Positions 8,357 through 17,546 are shown, counted from the stretch's first letter. The stretch is 64,000 bases of DNA from Natronomonas salina (GCF_013391105.1 NZ_CP058335.1:2914001-2978000), one strand, 5' to 3'. Notes: generated by a model not told the origin, from the sequence alone. A program made the numbers and translations.

Positions 8357-10666
8357 ATGGGCGTCCGGAGCACATCGGTCGAGCAGCGCCTCGCAGCGGC
8401 GCTGCCGTTCGCCCCCGATTCCGTCCTCTACTTCGTCGCCGGCCTGTTCGCGGTCACCGGTGCCATGGCGACGTCCACCGGCGAGTACGACGCCGTGAGC
8501 ACGTTCCTCTTCGAGGGGTTCGTGAACGTCGGGCTGGCAGCGTTCGTCGTCGGCGCGACGTGGCTCTACCTGGGGCGGTCGGAACTCCCGCGGTCGTCGT
8601 GGTGGAACGTCGTGACCGGCTACGTGGGCGGCATCCTCTTCATCGGAGTCCTGTTGCTGTGGGCGAACCTCCCGGCTCTCCTGTCGGGAGCGTCGCTGCT
8701 GCTGCTCCGCGAGGACTTCGTCTTCTTCGGGAACCTCGGCGGCCTGTTCGGGTTCTTCGTCGGCGTCAGCCGCGCGCGCAGCGAGTACAACCAGCAGCTG
8801 CGGCGGGAGCTGGAGGTCAGCAACGAGCTCGTCGAGAGCAGCCAGGAGGCCCTGTGGATGTTCCGCGACGACTGGTCGGAGCTGCTGTACGCCAACGCCG
8901 CCTTCGAGGAAATCATCGGGCAGTCCATCGAAGCGCTCGAGGCGGACCCGACGTCGTTCATGGCGGCGGTCCACCCGGACGACCGCGACTTCGTCCGCGA
9001 GCAGACCCGGCAGCTCTCCGACGGCGAGGCCCTGGAGTACGAGATCCGCGTCAACCCCCACGAGGAGTACGGCCGGTGGGTCTGGGTGGCCGCCCAGCCG
9101 ATCTTCCGCGACGGCGAGCAGGTCGCCATCTCGGGGTTCGCCCGCGACATCACCGACATGAAGGAGCGCCAGCGGCGCTTCGAGGCCATCTTCAACCAGA
9201 CCTACCAGTTCACCGGGCTGATGGCGCCCGACGGGACGCTGCTCGAGGCCAACGACACCGCGCTCGCCTTCGGCGGCATCGACCGCCGCGACGTCGTCGG
9301 CAAGAAGATCTGGGACGCCCACTGGTTCCGGATCTCCGAGGAGACCCGCGAGCGGACCAGGGCGGACGTCGAACGTGCGGCCGACGGCGAGTTCGTCCGC
9401 CACGAACTGGAGGTCCAGGGCGCCGACGGGACGGCGATCATCGACTTCTCGATTCGGCCCATCACCGACGACGACGGCGAGGTGACGCTCCTCATCCCGG
9501 AGGGCCGCGAGATCACCGAACTGAAGGAACACGAGGAGCGGGTGGTCAGCCTCCACGAGACGACCCGGCGGCTGTTCCAGGCGGAGACGCGGACCGAGGC
9601 GGCGGAGATCGCGACCGCCGCCGCCGCCGAGATCCTCGACCTGCCGGTCAACTCCATCTGGTTCCACGACGCCGACACCGACGCCCTCGAGCCGGCGGCC
9701 TGGACGGCGGAGGCCGACGAGATATTCGGCGACCACCCGACGTTCCAGGCCGGCGAGGGGCTCGCCTGGGAGGTCTTCGAGTCCGGCGAGCCGGAACTAT
9801 TCGACGACGTGCGGTCCAGACCGGAAGTTCAGAACCCCGAGACGGAGATGCGTAGCGAGATGATCCTCCCCCTGGACGACGCCGGCGTCTTCATCGCGGG
9901 CTCGACGACGACCGCGGAGTTCGACGGCCGGCAGGTGTCGCTGGCCAAACTGCTGGCGACGAACGTCGACTCGGCGCTGGAGCGCATCGACAAGCAGCGC
10001 GAACTCGAGGCCAGACAGCGCGAACTCGAACACCAGATCGAGCGGCTCGACGAGTTCGCGGGCATCGTCTCCCACGACCTCCGGAATCCGCTGTCGGTCG
10101 CGAAGGGCCACCTCGAGTTGCTCGAGGCGGACCTGGACGGCGACTCCCGCGAGGACGTCCGGAAGATCGACGACGCGCTCGAACGGATGAGCCGGCTCAT
10201 CGACGACCTCCTGACGCTGGCGCGGGCGGGCGAGCAGCTCGACGACGTCCGGCCCGTCCGGCTCGACCGGGTGGTCCGGTCGGCGTGGAACGCCGTCGAG
10301 ACGGACGGCCACGACCTGCGCGTGGACCTCGACCAGCGGGTGCCGGCCGACGAGAGCCGCCTCGCACAGCTCTTCGAGAACCTCTTCCGGAACGCCGTCG
10401 AGCACGCCGGCGAGGGCGCGTCGATCACGGTCGGCGCGCTCGAGGACGGCGGCGGCTTCTACGTCGCCGACGACGGGCCGGGGATCCCGGAGAGCGAACG
10501 CGAGGACGTCTTCGACGCCGGCTACTCGACGAACGCCGAGGGGACGGGCTTCGGGCTCAGCATCGTCAAGGAGATCGTCGACGCCCACGGCTGGGACATC
10601 ACCGCGACCGAGTCGGCCGGCGGCGGCGCGCGGTTCGAGGTGAGCGGCGTCTCCGAGCGGGCGTGA
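8357..10666 (+). CDS. Membrane PAS/PAS/GAF sensor histidine kinase
   Basis: A 769-residue sensor kinase. Domains in order: four hydrophobic segments (about residues 10-140), a short linker, two PAS domains (about 150-275 and 280-400, each ending in a PAC-like strand such as ISGFARDITDMKERQ), a GAF domain (about 410-545), HisKA with phospho-His in IVSHDLRNPL (near residue 573), and HATPase_c with N-box LFENLFRNAVEHA and G-boxes DDGPGIP and GTGFGLSIV. The stimulus is unknown. ATG 8357 is preceded by AAGGGG; a GTG at 8339 would add six residues. The receiver protein 91 bp downstream is the obvious partner. Confidence 0.9.
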   Translation: MGVRSTSVEQRLAAALPFAPDSVLYFVAGLFAVTGAMATSTGEYDAVSTFLFEGFVNVGLAAFVVGATWLYLGRSELPRSSWWNVVTGYVGGILFIGVLLLWANLPALLSGASLLLLREDFVFFGNLGGLFGFFVGVSRARSEYNQQLRRELEVSNELVESSQEALWMFRDDWSELLYANAAFEEIIGQSIEALEADPTSFMAAVHPDDRDFVREQTRQLSDGEALEYEIRVNPHEEYGRWVWVAAQPIFRDGEQVAISGFARDITDMKERQRRFEAIFNQTYQFTGLMAPDGTLLEANDTALAFGGIDRRDVVGKKIWDAHWFRISEETRERTRADVERAADGEFVRHELEVQGADGTAIIDFSIRPITDDDGEVTLLIPEGREITELKEHEERVVSLHETTRRLFQAETRTEAAEIATAAAAEILDLPVNSIWFHDADTDALEPAAWTAEADEIFGDHPTFQAGEGLAWEVFESGEPELFDDVRSRPEVQNPETEMRSEMILPLDDAGVFIAGSTTTAEFDGRQVSLAKLLATNVDSALERIDKQRELEARQRELEHQIERLDEFAGIVSHDLRNPLSVAKGHLELLEADLDGDSREDVRKIDDALERMSRLIDDLLTLARAGEQLDDVRPVRLDRVVRSAWNAVETDGHDLRVDLDQRVPADESRLAQLFENLFRNAVEHAGEGASITVGALEDGGGFYVADDGPGIPESEREDVFDAGYSTNAEGTGFGLSIVKEIVDAHGWDITATESAGGGARFEVSGVSERA

Positions 10667-10757
10667 TCGGTCGCGGAGCCGGACATCTACGGGAATTTAT
10701 TCAATAGCTAGTTCTGGTTATAATTAGGTTTAATACGGCCACCCGGCTTGAACGAGT

Positions 10758-11195
10758 ATGACCGACCGGGGGCCGGGGACGCTCGAAGACGAACTCACCG
10801 TGCTGTTCGTCGACGACTATCCGGAGTACGCGAAGGCCGGCGTGGAGTACCTGGAGCGTACCGACGACGCCATGGAGGTGCTGTCGGAGACCTGCGCGGA
10901 AGCCGCCCTGGAGCGGCTGTCGATGGACGCCGTCGACTGTGTGGTCTGCGACTACGAGATGCCGACGATGAACGGCGCCGAACTGCTGGAGTCGGTCCGC
11001 GAGGACCACCCGGCGCTGCCGTTCATCATCCTGTCGGGCCACGAACCCGACCGGCTGGCGCCGAGCGTCGAGGCGAGCGCGGCGGTCGTCCTCCAGAAGG
11101 GCAGCGGCACGCACACCTTCGAGCAACTGCGCTCGCAGATCAGGGAGCTCACCCCGGCCGAGACCGGCTTCTGTTTCGACAACGTCACCGGGTGA
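10758..11195 (+). CDS. Single-domain response regulator
   Basis: A 145-residue CheY-like receiver. The acidic pair D19/D20 (LFVDD), phospho-acceptor D65 (VCDYEMP), switch Ser93 (LSGHEPD) and Lys114 (LQKG) are all present, so the domain should be phosphorylatable. There is no output domain; about 20 residues follow the receiver. It lies 91 bp after the PAS/GAF histidine kinase on the same strand. An AT-rich stretch in the gap (TTTATTCAATAGC, GGTTATAATTAGG) suggests it also has its own promoter. It probably passes the signal by protein contact rather than by binding DNA. Confidence 0.88.
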   Translation: MTDRGPGTLEDELTVLFVDDYPEYAKAGVEYLERTDDAMEVLSETCAEAALERLSMDAVDCVVCDYEMPTMNGAELLESVREDHPALPFIILSGHEPDRLAPSVEASAAVVLQKGSGTHTFEQLRSQIRELTPAETGFCFDNVTG

Positions 11196-11303
11196 CCGGA
11201 CCGCCCGTTGGCGTCCGACGACTGGCCGGTTCCAGCGCGCCGCTCGACCGGACGCCGTTCGGACGCACCGAACACCTACCTGTTTCGACCGCCTAGCTAG
11301 GGT

Positions 11304-11789
11304 ATGGAATACAGCCAGCGGCCGCGCTCCGGCTCCTCGCTCCGTGACCTGGTGGCGGCGGTTGTGACGGTCCTCGCTGTCAACGCCCTCGGTGCGAGCC
11401 CGTCGGTGTTCATCGGGTCCGACACCTCCTGGATCGACCGCCCGTGGCTGTTCCCGCCGACGATCGTCTGGACGGCGCTGTTCACGCTGATGGGCGTGGC
11501 ACTGTACCTCGTCGGGCGGCGCGGACTCGGCCGCCGCGACGTCAAGGTCGCGCTGGCCGCCTTCGCCGGCCAGTTCACGCTGAACCTGGCGTGGACGCCG
11601 GTCTTCTTCGGCCTCCAGCGACCCGGGCTGGGCCTCCTCATCATCGGTGCGCTGTGGGTCGCGATCGTCGGGACGATCGCCGCCTTCGACCGCGTCGACC
11701 GTCGAGCCGCCGCGCTCCTCGTGCCGTACCTGGCGTGGGTGTCCTTCGCCGCCCTGCTGAACTACGCCATCTACGCCGGCTGGTCGTGA
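11304..11789 (+). CDS. tspO: TspO/MBR family membrane protein
   Basis: A 161-residue protein with five membrane helices, as in TspO (tryptophan-rich sensory protein / peripheral benzodiazepine receptor). The family binds porphyrins and related ligands and is linked to oxygen or light responses in bacteria. Signature-like patches are WLFPPTIVWTALFTLMG, LAWTPVFFG and WVSFAALLNYAI. The usual N-terminal first helix is preceded by 15 polar residues. It is monocistronic, with the start 108 bp after the receiver gene. Confidence 0.87.
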   Translation: MEYSQRPRSGSSLRDLVAAVVTVLAVNALGASPSVFIGSDTSWIDRPWLFPPTIVWTALFTLMGVALYLVGRRGLGRRDVKVALAAFAGQFTLNLAWTPVFFGLQRPGLGLLIIGALWVAIVGTIAAFDRVDRRAAALLVPYLAWVSFAALLNYAIYAGWS

Positions 11790-11864
11790 GGGCGTACCGG
11801 AGAGCATCTCGCCAGTCGGCGTCGCATCGAAGGCTAACGGACTGCCTGCTCGTGCCGGCGGCCG

Positions 11865-12422
11865 TCAGATCCGACAGGTCCGCGGGTCGCCCGCTCGGCC
11901 GAGGAAGAACACCAGGAACAGGACGCCACCGAGGCGCAGCAGCGTGCCGTCGAAGGGCAGCGCCGCCATCGCGCCGGCGAACCCGAGGAGGCCGAGCAGG
12001 CCGGCGCCGCAGCTCGCACAGCCGGCCGCGAGGAGCCCCGGGACCACGCCGGCGACGGTGGAGACGCCGGAGTAGCGGACGCGACGGACGAGCGCGGCCG
12101 CGTTCGTGACCGCGACGCCCGTCAGGAGCGCGTACGCCGCGAGGAGGCAGATACCCAGCCAGCCGCCGTTCAGCTTGGCCTCCTCCGTCAGCACGGCGAC
12201 CGCCCAGGGCAGGTCCGCCGGGTCGCGGGACAGCAACTGCATCGAGAACTGCGGGAAGCTACTCAACAGGACGAGAACGTAGCTCGCGAGCGTCACGGCA
12301 CCGGCTGCGAGCAGCCGGCCGTCGGAGGTGAGCGGGAACGCGAGCGCGGCCCGGAGGTCGCGCACCCAGGCTCGGGCGGCCGCCGTCCAGGCTCCCGTTG
12401 CGGTCGACCCGACGTCGCTCAT
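11865..12422 (-). CDS. Multi-helix membrane protein with paired cysteines, partner of DsbA-like protein
   Basis: A 185-residue protein with about five membrane segments and a CxxC pair (C135 and C138, AAGCASCGAG) at the edge of the fourth, plus one further Cys near the C-terminus. Its start overlaps the stop of the thioredoxin-fold gene by four bases (ATGA), so they form a coupled operon. The pairing suggests a membrane electron donor or acceptor for the exported thiol-disulfide protein, playing the part DsbB, VKOR or CcdA plays elsewhere, although it does not clearly belong to any of these. Family not recognised; the redox role is an inference. Confidence 0.75.
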   Translation of the reverse strand: MSDVGSTATGAWTAAARAWVRDLRAALAFPLTSDGRLLAAGAVTLASYVLVLLSSFPQFSMQLLSRDPADLPWAVAVLTEEAKLNGGWLGICLLAAYALLTGVAVTNAAALVRRVRYSGVSTVAGVVPGLLAAGCASCGAGLLGLLGFAGAMAALPFDGTLLRLGGVLFLVFFLGRAGDPRTCRI

Positions 12423-13285
12423 TTCTCCAAGAGGCCGTCGATGGCCTCGGCGAAGTTCTCGTAGGGCTGGGCGCCGGCTACCGTATTCACGTCGCCGCTC
12501 TCGCGGTGGTACATCACGAACCCGGGCGTCCCCTCGACGCCGGCCTCCTGGCCGGCCTCCAGGTCCGCCTCGATGGACTGCACGAGTTGGTCCCGCCGGG
12601 ACTCCCGGCACTCTTCGACGGCCTCGAGCGGCACGCCCTCGGTCCGGTCGGTGATTTCGGCGAAGGTCTCGTCGTCGGCCCAGTCGTGGCCGTCCGTCGA
12701 CTGGGCGTCGAAGACGGCGCGGTGCCAGGCCCAGAACGCCGCCGGGTCGGAGTCGGCGACCTGCCGCCAGACGCAGCGACCCCACACGATCGCGGGCATC
12801 GAGTAGTCGTCCATGATCGGATAGCCGAGGACGACGAGCCGGACCTGGCCGGTGTCGACGTACTCGTCGACGAGCTTCGGGAACGTCTCCGTCTCGAAGC
12901 GCTTGCAGAACGAGCAGAGGTACTCCGTCCAGTAGTAGACGTCGACCGGCGCCTCGGGGTCCCCGGCGACGGGTCGGCCGGCGAGGTCGATCCCGTAGCC
13001 GGTCGTCCCGTCGTTGGTCTCCTCCGGCGTGTCTTCGGTCTCCGTCTCCTCGCCGGCCGTCTCTTCGGTGGCCGTCTCCTCGCTCGACGCCTCGGTGCTC
13101 TCTCGGGTGGCGTTCGAACTGTTGTTGGTGTCGAAGGTCGCGGGGGAGTAATCGGCATCCGAGGTGGCCGGCTCCGACGAGCGGTCCGACCCCGACGCGT
13201 AGTACGCGACGCCACCGCCGAACGCGAGCGTCCCGCCGCCGGCCAGAAGCGCGCGCCGCCGCGTGATGGTTTCCTCGGAGTCCAT
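12419..13285 (-). CDS. Exported DsbA-like thiol-disulfide oxidoreductase
   Basis: A 288-residue thioredoxin-fold protein. The N-terminus TRRRALLAGGGTLAFGGG is a twin-arginine-like signal or anchor. Residues 31-95 are a Ser/Thr/Glu-rich linker typical of haloarchaeal cell-surface proteins. The DsbA-like domain starts near 98, with active site C124-S-F-C127, an inserted helical subdomain, and the cis-proline loop EGTPGFV near residue 250. It should make or reshuffle disulfides, or reduce them, outside the membrane. It is co-transcribed with the CxxC membrane protein downstream. Confidence 0.88.
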   Translation of the reverse strand: MDSEETITRRRALLAGGGTLAFGGGVAYYASGSDRSSEPATSDADYSPATFDTNNSSNATRESTEASSEETATEETAGEETETEDTPEETNDGTTGYGIDLAGRPVAGDPEAPVDVYYWTEYLCSFCKRFETETFPKLVDEYVDTGQVRLVVLGYPIMDDYSMPAIVWGRCVWRQVADSDPAAFWAWHRAVFDAQSTDGHDWADDETFAEITDRTEGVPLEAVEECRESRRDQLVQSIEADLEAGQEAGVEGTPGFVMYHRESGDVNTVAGAQPYENFAEAIDGLLEK

Positions 13286-13382
13286 TGTCTACGAGTGACA
13301 TCATCGAACCGTCAAAATAGTGTTTCGGTCGACACTTCTGGGGCCGCGGCGCTCCCCGCCGTACCGAATGGACGTCCCAAAG

Positions 13383-13829
13383 CTACGGCAGCGCTTCCTC
13401 GTCGTCGTACGCGATCGGCAGCTCCGCGGTCAGCGCCCAGAACGCCGTGACGCTCCGGACGACCTCGGCGTACTCGTCGGCGTCGGCCGGTCTGTGGAGA
13501 CAGGCGTTGGCGTGCTTGTCGTAGGCCGTCTCGAGGTCGCTCCGCGATTCGGGGTCGGCGAACGCGAGCACCGGCAGCCGTCGGTAACGGGCGTCCGTCT
13601 TGACGGTCTCCAGGGCCGACGTCCCGCCCGCCGCCGACAGGTCCACCAGCAACAGGTCGGGCGTCGGCGCGTCCTCGTAGCCGTCGTCGCGGCGGAGCCA
13701 CGAGACGGCGGCCTCGCCGGTGTCGACCACGTGCAACCGCCCGGGCGAGTCGCCGTCGTCGAAGGCCCGCTCGAGGGATTCCACCGCGTCGTCGTCGTCC
13801 GCCACCAGCAGGATGTCGATATCGCTCAT
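13383..13829 (-). CDS. Degenerate response-regulator receiver
   Basis: A 148-residue receiver-fold protein of the haloarchaeal type usually paired with hybrid kinases. The acidic cluster D11-D14 and a phospho-acceptor-like D63 (LLLVDLSAAGG) are present. The conserved Lys before the last helix is replaced (ANACLHRPADADEY, His at about 112), and the switch Ser/Thr is Ala (LAFADPE). Phosphorylation switching may therefore be altered or absent. Monocistronic; no kinase is adjacent. Confidence 0.82.
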   Translation of the reverse strand: MSDIDILLVADDDDAVESLERAFDDGDSPGRLHVVDTGEAAVSWLRRDDGYEDAPTPDLLLVDLSAAGGTSALETVKTDARYRRLPVLAFADPESRSDLETAYDKHANACLHRPADADEYAEVVRSVTAFWALTAELPIAYDDEEALP

Positions 13830-13881
13830 CTGTCGGGGCGATCTAGTCCGGCTCCTGGGCAGGGACCCTGCCAGCCGATGT

Positions 13882-13913
13882 CGGCGGGTCGCGGGGTCGG
13901 CGGGTCGCGGGGT
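13882..13913. repeat. Two tandem 16-bp repeats
   Basis: CGGCGGGTCGCGGGGT occurs twice back to back just upstream of the receiver gene. It could be a slippage product or a regulator site; nothing else marks it. Confidence 0.6.
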
Positions 13914-14021
13914 CGGTCACCGTCGGTTCGTTCAGCCATTGCTCCTACTACGCCCGCCGTCCGTGTTAAACGTAGGGCGGGGCTCGGCGGGGGACGTCGG
14001 GGACGGCGGACGGCCCGAGTG

Positions 14022-14813
14022 CTACTGCAGCAACAGGAGCGCGCTGTACCCGGCGACGCCGGCCGCGAACGCCCAGAAGTGGCTCTCCCGATCGGACGGG
14101 AGCTCCTCCTTGATGACGTTGAGGACGATGCTGCCCGCCAGGAACGCGAAGAGCACGGCCAGGTGGAGTTCGCTGACGGGCGTGACGTAGCCGACCGCCA
14201 GCCCGACGAAGACGGAGCCGGCCAGCAGCCAGCGGGCGTAGTGGCGATAGGCCCGACCGTGGTGTTCCCGGAGGCTGTAGTCGTTCACCAGGAAGTGCAG
14301 CGCCATCGCCACGAAGAACAGCAGGAGGCTCTCGACGCCCGTCTCCTCGCGGTGGAGCAGCAGGTACCCGACGAGGGCGTTGTAGAGCGCGAACGACCCG
14401 ATGTGGAGCCAGAAGGCCCCCGTGGAGTTCCCGGGGCCGGTGTCGCCGTCCGGCGCGTCGTCCTGCCTGACGAACTGCTCGAGGCCGTAGAACACCGTGA
14501 ACCCGAGCAGCGCGACCAGGTAGACGTGCTGTTCGAACTGGACGAGGACGCTCCCGCTCTCCTCGATGGCGGCGCCGCGGTGCTGGAGCTCCGGCAGCAG
14601 GTGGACGAAGACGTAGGCGACGGCGCTGCCGCCCGACAGCGACAGCCAGGGGCTCCGCGGGACGACGTCGAGGAGCAGCAGCCGGTAGGCGAACAGGTGC
14701 ACCGCGGCGAGGCCGGCCGCGAGGACGACCGGCAACACGGTCGGGACGGCTACCGCTCCGACGGCGGCCGGTGGACCGACGAGGTGCATCGCGATGCTGG
14801 CGAGTGAAATCAT
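14022..14813 (-). CDS. ZIP-like polytopic membrane protein
   Basis: A 263-residue protein with about eight hydrophobic segments. The pattern SGGSAVAYVFVHLLPEL (about residues 60-76) and the C-terminal FLAGSIVLNVIKEELPSD followed by two more helices resemble ZIP-family metal transporters (HLLPE and EE-P motifs). The central HSx-type metal-binding histidines are weak, so transport is uncertain. A His-rich cytoplasmic-like stretch (SLREHHGRAYRHYARW) lies near residue 185. Monocistronic. It could instead be an uncharacterised membrane protein that shares the ZIP fold. Confidence 0.62.
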   Translation of the reverse strand: MISLASIAMHLVGPPAAVGAVAVPTVLPVVLAAGLAAVHLFAYRLLLLDVVPRSPWLSLSGGSAVAYVFVHLLPELQHRGAAIEESGSVLVQFEQHVYLVALLGFTVFYGLEQFVRQDDAPDGDTGPGNSTGAFWLHIGSFALYNALVGYLLLHREETGVESLLLFFVAMALHFLVNDYSLREHHGRAYRHYARWLLAGSVFVGLAVGYVTPVSELHLAVLFAFLAGSIVLNVIKEELPSDRESHFWAFAAGVAGYSALLLLQ

Positions 14814-15137
14814 CTGTCGACCGGGAAGGGCTCGTGTGGAACGACGCCCCGTCGACGGGAAAAGCCATCGTCGAGCGGACCCGTGCGGACGGCGATCCCC
14901 GCCACTCGTGGACCGAGCGTCGACGGGAACCGCACGTCACGGGAAACGCACGGAACGCACGGACGTGTATCGTGCGCGCGTGGAATCTGGCAGATCAGTG
15001 CAGATCGCCGTCACGCAGCCGAACGTCGACTGCGCGTGCTAGGTGGGTGATTCCACCGAGATTCGAGAAACCTGCTCCATCGGCTATGCCGACTGGCTCG
15101 GTGGAACGGTGTGTCGAAGGCGTCCGACGCCCGGGCG
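14814..15137. other. Non-coding gap, nothing recognised
   Basis: This 324-bp gap lies between the ZIP-like gene (divergent) and the end of the R2-like gene. It has short imperfect ACGGGAA/ACGGAAC repeats around 14937-14970 but no frame, hairpin or motif that I can support. Confidence 0.4.
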
Positions 15138-16076
15138 TCAGTCCGAGCCGGCCGCGGGCCGCTCGCTGCCCTTCATGCCGGCCTCGTAGCTGGCGTCCTG
15201 GATCTGCTTGAGCCGCTCCTCGTGCTGCTCCTCGGCGTACCCCGTGAGGTCGATGATGTTGTCGAGGTCCATCTCCTGGCTGGCGTCGTAGCCTTCCGGA
15301 TCGCGGGCGTCTTCGTTGAGCAGTCCGCCCTTGACCAGTTCGAGGAGCTCCGCGAGGGTGTCCTCGACGTCCGCCATGTCGACGGGGCCGTCCTGGGTCA
15401 GCTGGCGGAGCTGCAGGGCGCCGAAGCCGACGTGGCGGCCCTCGTCGCCGCGGATGTAGTTCAGCCCCTCGTCGAGGCCCGGCAGCTCCGGCGTCACCGG
15501 CGAGATCTTGTCGCGACCGAAGATGGACTGCAGGCCGTAGTAGCCCGACTCGGCGAGCATCCCCTCGATGGTCATGTGGTAGTGGCAGTAGGCGTTCGAG
15601 AGCGCCTCGGGGGAGTCGTCCTCCAGGAGGCGGTGCATCGCCTCCTCGTTACGGTCGAACAGCTCGACGTAGTCCGACCCGAACCACTTGTCGTCGTACG
15701 GCGAGGAGATCTCGTGGCCGAGCTCCTCCTCGACGGGGTTGATGACCTCGGTCCAGTAGCGGTGGAAGAACTCTGCGTGCTTGGACTCCTCGTAGAGCTG
15801 CGTCGTGATGAACATCTGGTCGTTGATGTCGTCGAGGACCGTCGCCAGGGGCGCGAGGTCCTCGGTGACGGACTGCTCGCCCGCCCCGAACCGGGCCAGC
15901 GGGTCCTTCAGCCCGTCGAGGGCCCCCGGCGCGTGAACGAGGTCGGCCTCCATGAGGTTCTGGCGGTCCTCCTCGAGGTCGATCGCGCTGGGGTCCCAGT
16001 GTCGGATGACCTCCGTCCGGTAGTACTGGAAGGGCTTGCTCTCGGGGTCGATCTCCGTGGGTTTCTCGTACGCCAT
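15138..16076 (-). CDS. R2-like ferritin-fold oxidase (R2lox or NrdB-like)
   Basis: A 312-residue di-metal protein of the ribonucleotide-reductase small-subunit superfamily. Metal ligands are visible in order: EESKHAEFF (E and H), TIEGMLAESGYY (E) and GDEGRHVGFG (E and H). The RHVGFG form of the last motif and the short length are more like R2-like ligand-binding oxidases than true NrdB (about 340-370 residues, DExxH). No large subunit gene is adjacent, which also favours R2lox. The C-terminus is acidic and lacks a recognisable NrdB tail. It is divergent from mgtE, sharing a 123-bp promoter region. A Mn/Fe oxidase role is inference. Confidence 0.82.
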   Translation of the reverse strand: MAYEKPTEIDPESKPFQYYRTEVIRHWDPSAIDLEEDRQNLMEADLVHAPGALDGLKDPLARFGAGEQSVTEDLAPLATVLDDINDQMFITTQLYEESKHAEFFHRYWTEVINPVEEELGHEISSPYDDKWFGSDYVELFDRNEEAMHRLLEDDSPEALSNAYCHYHMTIEGMLAESGYYGLQSIFGRDKISPVTPELPGLDEGLNYIRGDEGRHVGFGALQLRQLTQDGPVDMADVEDTLAELLELVKGGLLNEDARDPEGYDASQEMDLDNIIDLTGYAEEQHEERLKQIQDASYEAGMKGSERPAAGSD

Positions 16077-16199
16077 ACCGTAGCATACGTGTCGAGGACC
16101 GACAATTGTTCGCCTCCCATAGCAGGGGAATGTCGTTGCGCGAAGGGCCGCACGCGGGCCGGTCGGAACTATTTACCGCGTGGCAGGAGGGTGGTCGGT

Positions 16200-17447
16200 A
16201 TGGACGAGTCGCTCGCCGACGCCCAGCAGGCGATCGCCGCCTCGTCGACCCCCGGCGAGGAGTTCCAGCAGCTGTCGCCGCGACGGCAGCGCGACGTGTT
16301 CTTCCACCTGCCCGAGACGGTCCGGGAGTCGCTGGTCGCCGACATGGACCGCGACCAGCTCCAGCGGTTCGTCCGCCGGCTCGACCCAGACGAGGTCGCG
16401 GACGTCCTCGGGCTCGTCGAGGAGGGGACGCGGGAGGCGGTCCTCAGGCGCCTCGACGCCGACCGCCGCGAGCGGACCGAGTTCCTCCTGGAGTTCAGCC
16501 CGGAGAGCGCGGCCGGGCTGATGCACCTCGACTACGTCACCGTGGACGTCACCCGCGACCTCGAGGCGGTCGCCCAGCGCGTCCAGCGCCACGAGGACCG
16601 GACCGGCCGGCTGCCGACCGTCTTCGTCACCGACGACGAGAGGCTGCTGGGCGAACTGCCCGGCCAGACGCTCGCGATGACCGACGAGCCCGACCTCGAC
16701 CTCGGAGAGCACGTCGTCGAGACGCCGACGGTCGCCGCCGACAGCTCCGAAGAGGAGGTCCTCGACGTCTTCCGGGCGAACCCCGAGAGCTCCGTCGCCG
16801 TCCTGGAGGACGACGGCAGCATCCTCGGGGTCATCTACGCGGAGGACCTCCTGCGGCTGGTCGACGAGGCGGCCAGCGAGACCCTCTACGAGTTCACCGG
16901 CGTCCAGGAGGAGGAGAGCGTCCTCGACGGCCCCCTCTCGAAGGTCCGCTACCGCTACAAGTGGCTCATCATCAACCTCGGGACGGCGTTCCTCGCAGCC
17001 GGCATGGTCGGCGTCTTCGAGGACACCATCCAGGCGTTCACGCTGCTGGCCGTCTACATGCCGGTCGTCGCCGGCATGGGGGGCAACGCCGGCACGCAAT
17101 CGATGGCGGTGACCGTCCGGGGGCTGGCGTTCGGCCAGATCTCGCTGGCGACCGGCGGCCGGGCCGTCGCCAACGAGGTCGTCGCCGGCGCCGTCAACGG
17201 CGCCATCACCGGCGTCCTCGTCGCCATCATCGCCTCGGTGTTCAATCAGAGCCCGCTGCTGGGGCTCGTCCTCGGCGTCTCGATGGTGTTGAACCTCATC
17301 ATCGCGGGGTTCTTCGGGACGACCATCCCGCTGGTGCTCGACAAGGTCGGCAAGGACCCCGCGACCTCCGCGACCATCTTCATCACGACGGCGACGGACG
17401 TCCTCGGGTTCTTCATCTTCCTGGGGCTGGCCCAGTCGGTCCTCTAA
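16200..17447 (+). CDS. mgtE: Magnesium transporter MgtE
   Basis: A 415-residue MgtE channel. An N-terminal superhelical MgtE_N domain (about residues 10-130, with repeats like RLDPDEVADVLGLV) is followed by a CBS pair (about 135-255) that senses cytosolic magnesium, then five membrane helices (about 275-415). The signature GMGGNAGTQSMAVTVRGL is present near residue 295, and NLIIAGFFGTTIPLVLDKVGKDPA contains the conserved Asp that forms the pore ion site. Start at ATG 16200, about 30 bp after the TATA-like CTATTTACC. No other start gives a proper N-terminal domain. Confidence 0.93.
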   Translation: MDESLADAQQAIAASSTPGEEFQQLSPRRQRDVFFHLPETVRESLVADMDRDQLQRFVRRLDPDEVADVLGLVEEGTREAVLRRLDADRRERTEFLLEFSPESAAGLMHLDYVTVDVTRDLEAVAQRVQRHEDRTGRLPTVFVTDDERLLGELPGQTLAMTDEPDLDLGEHVVETPTVAADSSEEEVLDVFRANPESSVAVLEDDGSILGVIYAEDLLRLVDEAASETLYEFTGVQEEESVLDGPLSKVRYRYKWLIINLGTAFLAAGMVGVFEDTIQAFTLLAVYMPVVAGMGGNAGTQSMAVTVRGLAFGQISLATGGRAVANEVVAGAVNGAITGVLVAIIASVFNQSPLLGLVLGVSMVLNLIIAGFFGTTIPLVLDKVGKDPATSATIFITTATDVLGFFIFLGLAQSVL

Positions 17448-17546
17448 ACCGGACCTCCCGAGGGGCATCCGTCGTCCCCGGTGCAGACGCGGAGCGAGCC
17501 TCGGGGCAGACGCCTTTATCCAGCGCGGCGGCGTAGCCACGGGTAT

